Assembly (NCBI GenBank): GCA_013180625.2
Contig: SNVD02010013.1
Span: 352,406-416,405 of the forward strand
Source of the DNA: Boswellia sacra
Lineage: Eukaryota; Streptophyta; Magnoliopsida; Sapindales; Burseraceae
Length of the DNA stretch: 64,000 bases
Direction: 5' to 3'
Below the pieces are notes generated by a model. The model saw only the letters and a list, made by a program, of their open reading frames with translations, was not told where the DNA came from and did not search any database. Made by a program: the position numbers and the translations under genes. Below, piece after piece: positions 57,201 through 64,000 of this stretch. Numbering within the stretch: the first letter of the stretch is position 1; every line of letters starts with the position of its first letter.

Positions 57201-58090
57201 AGAGAGATAAAGCTGTACTATGAAGATTGGCCCAACAATTTACTTGTCATCAAGGAGTGATGTATAAGAGAACGCTAAAAAGGATACAATTGAGGTGTGT
57301 CGATGAGAAAGAAGCAAGAAGGCTTATGGAAGAAATCCATAGTGGTGTATGTGGGCCACACATGAATGGATTAATGCTTGTGAAAAAGATAATGAGGCAA
57401 AACTTTTATTGGCTAACCCTGGAGACAAATTGTATCCGGTTTGTGAAGAGGTGTCACCAATGCCAGATCAATGGAAGCTTGATTCACTAACCGCCCTTGG
57501 AGTGACAAGGGATGATAGCACTTTGGCCCCTTACTGCATAGGTCGTTGACATTATAGGTGATATAAGGCTATCAACCTCTAATGGGCATCGATATATGGT
57601 GGTGGTGATTAATTACTTTATCAAGTGGATAGAAACTGAGTCTTACAGAAAACTGGGGACAAAGAAAATGGCGAAGTTCATTGAAAAGAGTATCATATAC
57701 AAATTCGATTGCCACATCACATTTATGACTAACAATATGGTTCATTTCCAGGTTGGGACTAAAGCCTTATTTAAGAAGTATGGGATTGAACATCATAAGT
57801 CATCTCCATATGGGCCACAGAAAAATGGAGCAATAGAAGAGACTAATGAAAACATCAAGAATATGCTGACTAAGACGGTGCAGACATACAAAGATTGGGT
57901 GAAGAAGTTGTTGTTTGTGTTAGGAGTTATAAAACAACACCTAAAAGTTCGACAGACATGACATCCTTCTCATTGTGTATGGTCTTACTAATTGAGATAG
58001 AAATAAAAATTATGATGCACAATGCTATTAGGAAAGACACCACACAAAAAGAAGGAATTTTTGTACGGAAAAAATACTATGTATGAAAAA
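57201..58090 (+). pseudogene. Tat integrase
   Basis: The zinc-binding part (57227-57490) has CDHQG-like start, His in HSGVCGPHMNG and Cys in RCHQCQ. The core (about 57540-58010) has Asp in VDIIGD, TNNMVHF where T-D-N-G is expected (the second catalytic Asp is Asn), HHKSSPYGPQKNGAIEETNE with the catalytic Glu, then YKTTPKSSTDMTSFSL after a frameshift. The enzyme is therefore inactive by residue as well as by frame. Confidence 0.88.
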
Positions 58091-58155
58091 AAAGAGGAAT
58101 AAAGAAAAAGTGAAAGAAAGAAAAGAGAGATAAAAGAAAATAAAAAAAAGGATTC

Positions 58156-59985
58156 TGCATCGACCCTAAGACACTGAAGGAATTTTTGAATAGCATCAGT
58201 GACAAGCACCTGACCATGACAATAGTTTAGTAACTCACAAGGAAAGAAGAGTAACATCAATCGATAGAAATTTTGATCAGAATCACGTGGAAGAATTCCT
58301 CTAGATAATAGAAAGCAATTTGTTGAATAGCACATCGAACAAGGTAAAAATTTGAATTGACCAAAGGATGTTTGAATTTTTCAGGAACTTACAAAGACAA
58401 TGGAAGAAATACCCAATGAGTCAAGGAATCAATAACATGATAAGAACTCCCTAGTGAAGAGAATGACGAATACAAGAGAAGTTGAGAATGAAGAATGTTA
58501 GAACTTTACAAATAAGGAATTTCCTCAGCGGACTAGAAAGAATCAAGAATAGAATTAAGAATACTTGGGCATGAAACTCGTTGAATATAAGGATAAAAGA
58601 AGATCAAAGAAGCATGAAGAATACTCAAAAGAAGGGCATGAAACCTGGCGAATGCAAAGTCTTAAGAGATCGAAGAATAAAGAAGAATTTGCCGAAGGCA
58701 CAAAGAATGAAAAGGTCTAGAGAAGTGCATGATAGAAGTTTTCCTAGTAGGCATGCATTAGAAGGAAACCGTCAGAAGTAAGTACACTTAAGAGTGTTTT
58801 AAGCCCTTAGAATAAGCATAAGCCCTAAGAAGAGGCGCAATGAAAAGTCTTGAAAACCTTAAGAAGTAGGTGTACTTAAGAGTGTTTTAAGCCCTCAGAA
58901 TAAGCACAAGCCCTAAGAAGAGGCGCACTAAAGAGTGTTGAAAACTGTAAGATATAGGTGCATTTAAAAATTTTTGAAGCCCTTAGAATAGGTACACTAA
59001 AGAATGTTACCAAAACCCTAAAAGTAGGTGCATTGAAGGGTGTTAGAAATCCTAGGAAACAGGTGCATTGAAGAGTGTTAGAAACCCTAAGAAATAGGTG
59101 CACTGAGGGGTGTTTTGTCATAGCATCATAAGGATGCTTTCATTCGCCCTTAAATGGGCACCGTAACCCTTAGATGGGTACATTCGCCCTTGAATGGGTA
59201 CCTCCTCCTTAGATGGGCACATTCACCCCTCGATTAGGCATCTTAGCCCTTGAACGGACATAGCTTAGCCTTTAAATGGGCGTATTAGGCCTTGATTGGG
59301 ACCTTAAGCTATTAAAATAGGCACAAGTTTTGTAAGAGTAGAAGGAGAGAAAGAAGATGACGAGAAAGTTTGATAGAATAAAGACGAAGGCAAAAATGCC
59401 AAGATAAGAGGAGAAAAGATGAAGCGAGAGTACTTTGTTAATTTTTATGTCTCACAAACTTCTCCAAAGTAGGAGGCAAGCTATAGAATTTTTTAGGAAC
59501 GATAATGAAATAAAGATGAATGTTGAGTGGTGAAAATGACCAAGATGCCTCTAGAAGCCAAGAAAGGAAAGGTGAGAAGAAGTTAATGAAATGTCTCAAA
59601 AACTGGCATGTGACTTCAAAAAATCACATAAATTAATTTAGGAGGAATCTAATGATGAGTCATATATATGGAGCAACAGATGTCTAATTTTTGTATAAAT
59701 TTATGAATTGCAAATCGGAGTTGAACTTGAAAAGTTATGCACGATCGAGCAGATGAAGGTCGGAAGGGATTGTGCTGCAAAGTGCCAAAATAGAAATGAC
59801 CAAAAGGAGAATAGCTACCCGACTGTTGACCAACGGTTGGCTGATAGTCAAAAATTTGCTTGATTGTTGACTGATAGCCACCTAGTGGTTTGCCAATAGC
59901 CGCCCATCTATTGGTGGTGTATTCTTGAAAAATTCTGATTCCAACCTTCCTTTTTTGTTTATTTGCTTCCTTTTTTAACTCCAAC
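58156..59985 (+). mobile_element. Tat 3' LTR, plus-strand copy
   Basis: Begins TGCATCGACC after a purine-rich tract (58080-58155) that follows integrase closely. It is the reverse-orientation match of about 44290-45720, including the same minisatellites. It breaks off at about 59985 where CACTA sequence starts. Confidence 0.72.
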
Positions 59986-60315
59986 CCTCACCTATATATT
60001 TATTTTTTTTATGTTGTTAAACTGATACTTTTTAAATTTTATGTATGTTTGTTAGAACAGACTTCATTTAGTGTTTTATGGATAAGGGTTGGATTCATGA
60101 GTCAAGAATAAGCACGAAATTTAGAGATGTCGTTACTCAATTTTTGGATTTTGCTTCTTCTAATTTTAGTTTTTAATGAAAAGATTAGTTGTTCTTGTAG
60201 GCAATATATGATATGCCATAGAATAGACATTAGATATCTTCATAATACGTTAGTATACCATGGCGAACTTGAATTGGGTGAAACAAGTACAAGAAATGAA
60301 GAAGAAAACCAATTG
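59986..60315 (+). pseudogene. CACTA N-terminal domain, inverted piece (copy 2)
   Basis: The plus-strand frame reads ISCSCRQYMICHRIDIRYLH, then YHGELELGETSTRNEEENQ, matching the minus-strand 29500-29640. The non-coding part before it matches 29690-29830 in reverse. The match ends at about 60315, where minus-strand DUF4218 sequence begins, so this end of the element is inverted relative to the rest. Confidence 0.82.
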
Positions 60316-60810
60316 GATTTTCATTGCCATCATCATTTCTTGAGGGTCAATTTAATCTTGTTTGTATACCAAACAAGTATCAAGAGAAAAATGTCAAACA
60401 TTTTTTAGTCAAACACCTTTCTGCTATAGAACCCTCTAGATGACGTTTGTTTCGTACATATGACTTCAGGGTATGCAAGTATCTATTAAATACAAAAGAT
60501 AAATTTCATTAGTATGTATGATTAGCATATAAGTTTCAAATTGAAAGCATAAGAACAATGACAAGTTCCTTTCAACCAAGTATGTCCATCGACATTGTGC
60601 CGGTCCAGCAATCCTTGCCTCATCTGCTAGATGAATTTGCAAGTGCACCATAATATCAAAAAATGATGGTGGAAATATTTGTTCAAGATGACAAAGTAGT
60701 AGGGCGATATGAGATTGGAGTTAAGCCAACTCTTTTGTTGTGCCAACTTTAGTACATAGCTCTTTAAAGAAATTGCTTAATTAAACGAACACAGACCTAA
60801 TTACCTTTTT
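60316..60810 (-). pseudogene. CACTA DUF4218 C-terminal part (copy 2)
   Basis: Matches 13735-14219. Minus-strand frame shows HLADEARIAGPAQCRWTYLVER (about 60575-60640). Unlike copy 1 it reads on without an insertion into 60811. Confidence 0.85.
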
Positions 60811-62060
60811 AGGTAAGATTCTTTGGACTGCTATTGGAATAAGTTGTTGCATTAAAATCTGACAATCATGACTTTTGAGACCATAAATTTTGTGTTCCTT
60901 TAGTTGCACACAGCGTGACTTATTTGGTAAATACCCATCTAAAACTTTTACACGAGAGAAGACCTTGCAAAACTTCTCACTTCGAGTCAACGAGAAACAA
61001 GCACATGGCAATATTGTTTTACCTCCAATAACTTGTGGATGAAGGGCTGGTCTTATACCCATGTCTTTCATATCAAGAAGAGATTTTAAGTTATCTTTTG
61101 TTTTCCCTTCAATATTCAACAATGTCCTAACAATGCTATCACAAATATTTTTCTCAATGTGCGTAACCTCTAGGTTGTGATGTATAAGATTGTCCTTCCA
61201 ATATGGCAACATAAAAAATATTTTTTTTCCAAATGATATCATCACCATCATCTCGTTTTTGCTTTCCACCACTTGTGTTTAAATGATGCTTCCCATATGT
61301 AACCGTAACTAAATTTTGTTGTTCTAGAATCTCACTCCTTGTAAGTGAAATTGAAGCATGAGTGGCATTTAAAAATTTTTGATGGCCCATATAACAAAAC
61401 TTATGTCAATATTTTAGCCTATGATAAATAGTGTTTTTATTGCAATATGGACAAGCGAAATCACCTTTCGTGCTCCATCTTGATAAATTAGCTTACGCTA
61501 GGAAGTCAATTACAGTCCATAACATTGTTGCGTGCATCTTAAACTTTGTTTAGTTGATGGATCAAACATGTGAATACCATCATTCCATAAATCTTTCAAC
61601 TTATCTATTAAAGTTTGCATATATATGTCAATGTCATTTCCAAGAGCATAAGGCTTAGGAATGAGCATGAAATAATGAAATTTGGTCTTTTCATGCATAT
61701 CCAAGGTAGTATATTTTATATTATTAGGACGATAGGCCATGTATTATAAGCAACACTAATATTTCCAAATGGATTAATACCATCACTAGTTAACCTAGTC
61801 TAACATTTCGAGGGTCTAAAGCAAAATTTGGATATCATTGATCGAAAATTTTCCAAGCTTCATAATCAACAAGATGCCTTAGTTTACCATCTTTTAGAAA
61901 CTCTATCTCATGTCATTTCATAAATTTTGATGTTTTAGTTGACATGAAATATCTCTGAAGTCTTGGCTTCAAAGGAAAGTGGAGCAATACCTTAGCTGGT
62001 ATTTTATGAGCTTCCCTAAATGAAGGTTTTCGTCATCAAAAATGGATTTCCAACGAGAAG
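60811..62060 (-). pseudogene. CACTA TNP2 transposase with DUF4218 start (copy 2)
   Basis: 60781-61272 gives HIEKNICDSIVRTLLNIEGK, DMKDMGIRPALHPQVIGGKT, KIYGLKSHDCQILMQQLIPI. 61510-61740 gives FHYFMLIPKPYALGNDIDIY and FDPSTKQS. 61750-62040 carries degenerate core blocks matching 28721-29060. The homology stops at 62060, where an LTR begins. The same motifs identify the TNP2 family. Confidence 0.87.
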
Positions 62061-62409
62061 TGTTACACAATTTGACACGAATTTATAGAATTCTGGTCGA
62101 ATGTTATGAATAACATAATAGAAGTTTGTTACGACGTACATAACAGAGGTGAATAACTGGATGATTTTATTCAAACTAAAATAGTTGTTATATAGGCGTT
62201 ACGTCAACTAAATATAACATGAATCCATGAATATAGGACCACGATCTACTACTAAATCACTACTAATTAACTTGTAGAGAAATAATAGGATAACTAATCC
62301 CTATGATTACTCACATGAAGTGATCAAATGATGACCAAATCAAAGTCAATAACTTATTCTTAAAGAATAGGACACAGGATCTATGCAATATTTGCATAGA
62401 ACTCTAACA
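62061..62409 (-). mobile_element. Copia-type LTR with polypurine tract, otherwise truncated
   Basis: On the minus strand it begins TGTTAGAGTTC and ends AATTGTGTAACA (349 bp), and is preceded by AATTTAAGGGAGGGAA (62410-62425), the polypurine tract seen before many plant Copia LTRs. It is therefore a 3' LTR. Internal sequence on that strand is limited to a short stretch; duplications were not confirmed. It abuts the CACTA copy. Confidence 0.72.
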
Positions 62410-62465
62410 TTCCCTCCCTTAAATTGAATATTGGAAAATGTTCAGTTTAATTCTCATGCAAACTG

Positions 62466-63493
62466 ATGAACACTTAAATATGCTTAAGTTGAGGAATTTA
62501 ATGACACTATTAATGCAATATGATGAACTAAACTATAAATAGAGGTGCCTTGTGACCCATTAGGGCATCTTGGCCTTGGCTAGAACATTTTGGCTTTGGC
62601 TAGGATCTTGTATTGTGTTTTGTGTGTTTATGTTATTAATGAATTTCCTTTTTCTTGCATTTTATTTTCTTTCTATTAAAATGTTCTTCTAATTTCTCTT
62701 TTGCTAAGGTGAAAGGGTGAAACCCTTGATATGAGAATAAGGATTCTCTAACCCTTAATATGTGCTTAATAATCTTAATCTGATAATGTTTATTCAATAT
62801 GATTTATATTTAATTTCTTAATCAATCTTGACACCACTCGTAAAGTGGAGGTCTTGATCCATTGTCGACAATCCTTGGCACATCAAATGCTTGGATCCTT
62901 TCTAGATGATGTATGGTTCTTCCTTACCGACACGAATATAGTTAGGAACCTTGATTTGTTGTAGACATATAGTGATTGGCACATTGGATGCTTGAACCCA
63001 TTTACAAGAAGTGGTATAATGTTGGTAATGAAACAAATATAATTCATATAACTAAAATGGGCTAATTATCCTTATTCGAAATATCAAGGGCGGATCCCCT
63101 AACCTTAGCTTTCATTATTATTGTGTTAGTTCCTCTTATATTTTAATTATTCTATTGTTTATGAACTTTTTATCTTATTTACTATGGTAAGTTCTACCAC
63201 CTTATGAAATTATTCTTTAATTTACTATGGTTGGTTATACCACCTATTTCCATGGATGGTTTTACCTCCTTTTGTCTTTTGTTTTATATTTGAATGGTCG
63301 GTAATACCGCCTACCATCTTTACATATTTGTTGAGATTATCTTATCATTTCTTTCAATTATTCATATCATATTTGCTTAACTTATAATTTGTAACGCTTA
63401 AATTCCCTTCCTCGTGGATCGACCCCGGTCTCACCGGGTTTTATTACTTCGACACTCCTATACTTGGGAGACAATCCTTTTTCGGATGTGTCA
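62466..63493 (+). mobile_element. Athila-type Gypsy 5' LTR (start uncertain)
   Basis: The end at 63493 is fixed by the primer site that follows. A TATA box (TATAAATA, 62534-62541) precedes a leader. The sequence near the end (TCGTGGATCGACCCCGGTCT, 63413-63432, and ACTTGGGAGACAATCC) is typical of Athila LTR ends. The start may be TGATGAACACTT at 62466 but this was not confirmed. Confidence 0.65.
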
Positions 63494-63499
63494 AGTTTT

Positions 63500-63517
63500 T
63501 GGCGCCGTTGCCGGGGA
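63500..63517 (+). other. Primer-binding site (tRNA-Asp type)
   Basis: TGGCGCCGTTGCCGGGGA is the 3'-end complement of plant tRNA-Asp, used by Athila elements. Confidence 0.92.
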
Positions 63518-63631
63518 AGGTAAAAATTGGCGTACAAAATTGTAAGTATTCTCTTTTCTCATCTTAGATCAAAATTTTTTATTTTTTTTTTTTGTGAGTT
63601 CATCTTTTCCTCTCCTTTCTTCTCTCTTTCT

Positions 63632-64000
63632 TGCATGAAAATTTGGTCACGAACATCTAGTGGTAGACTTGTTAGAAAAACATCATCTTCCTTAGAAAAC
63701 ATGGCCGACAATCATGAGAAAATATTCACGGATGAAGGGGACAACCGTTCGCAACAAAATGATCAAAACCAACGAAGAACCCTCAAAGACTACATGAATC
63801 CGGGAAGGACTAGTGCACCATCTTGTGTAGTTTCTCCTCCAGATTCAATCCATTTCAATTTCAAACCAAGTTTTGTTCGACTTCTACCCACCTTTCATGG
63901 GCTTGACATGGAGAACCATATTCGCACTTGAAAATCTTTGAAGAGGTATGTAACTCCTACACTAACCCAAATTGTAGCATAAACACCATTAGATTAAAGC
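63632..64000 (+). pseudogene. Athila gag, N-terminal part running off the window
   Basis: The frame from an ATG at 63635 (MKIWSRTSSGRLVRKTSSS; an in-frame ATG also lies at 63527) reads DNRSQQNDQNQRRTLKDYMN, PPDSIHFNFKPSFVRLLPTF and HGLDMEN, then hits a TGA at 63929. The next frame continues with HLKIFEEVCNSYTNPN to the edge, so one base has been lost near 63915. The RTLKDY, LLPTFHG and HLKIFEEVCN blocks are standard for Athila gag. The rest of the element lies outside. Confidence 0.85.

Overview
This is a stretch of an AT-rich flowering-plant nuclear genome, almost certainly a dicot. It is mostly nested, decayed transposable elements with one ordinary plant gene. No prokaryotic, organellar, rRNA, tRNA or CRISPR feature was seen. 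The one intact gene is a four-exon class II O-methyltransferase (COMT-like) at 32314-34381. Its sequence resembles COMT-like proteins of the Rutaceae/Sapindales, which is a weak hint at the host. A second host-derived locus is a truncated, intron-containing fragment of VPS35, the retromer subunit, at 36186-38474 on the minus strand.

Layout. 1-3062: minus-strand Copia remnant (gag, protease, integrase, LTR), joined at about 380 to a LINE-type zinc-knuckle fragment. 3915-13558: 3' end of a plus-strand SIRE/Maximus-type Copia (env-like ORF and LTR). Its LTR is split by a complete Tork-type Copia (6035-13139, TSD TGTTT), which is itself split by a solo LTR (9811-11530, TSD GAATG). 13735-29640: a minus-strand CACTA (TNP2) transposase. 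Its DUF4218 region is split by a solo LTR (14220-27825, TSD CCTTT/CATTT), which is split by a complete SIRE-type Copia (17052-26978, TSD AAGTC). 30390-32190: a Tat-type fragment, AT-rich DNA and a tandem array of about 113 bp units ending roughly 40 bp before the TATA box of the methyltransferase gene. 34482-38515: a CACTA-like end with hairpins, then the VPS35 fragment and a GC-rich first exon. 38516-42936: mostly unannotatable AT-rich DNA.

42937-44070: a second copy of the Copia seen at 1920-3062. 44075-55955: a minus-strand Tat-lineage Gypsy with LTRs, gag and an antisense ORF but no pol, carrying a solo LTR (48361-50672, TSD ACATC). 55956-59985: a plus-strand Tat fragment with the end of reverse transcriptase, two RNase H domains, integrase and LTR. 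59986-62060: a second CACTA copy with its N-terminal part inverted. 62061-62409: a minus-strand Copia LTR. 62466-64000: the 5' LTR, tRNA-Asp primer site and start of gag of an Athila-type Gypsy running off the window.

The elements do not work together as a system; they form an insertion stratigraphy that can be read from target-site duplications. All element proteins are broken by stops and frameshifts. The points most worth attention are the VPS35 fragment, whose GC-rich first exon joins it in frame at a canonical splice site; the tandem array abutting the methyltransferase promoter and that enzyme's altered catalytic residues; the antisense ORF in the Tat element; and the two rearrangements involving inverted copies (544-614 and about 60315).
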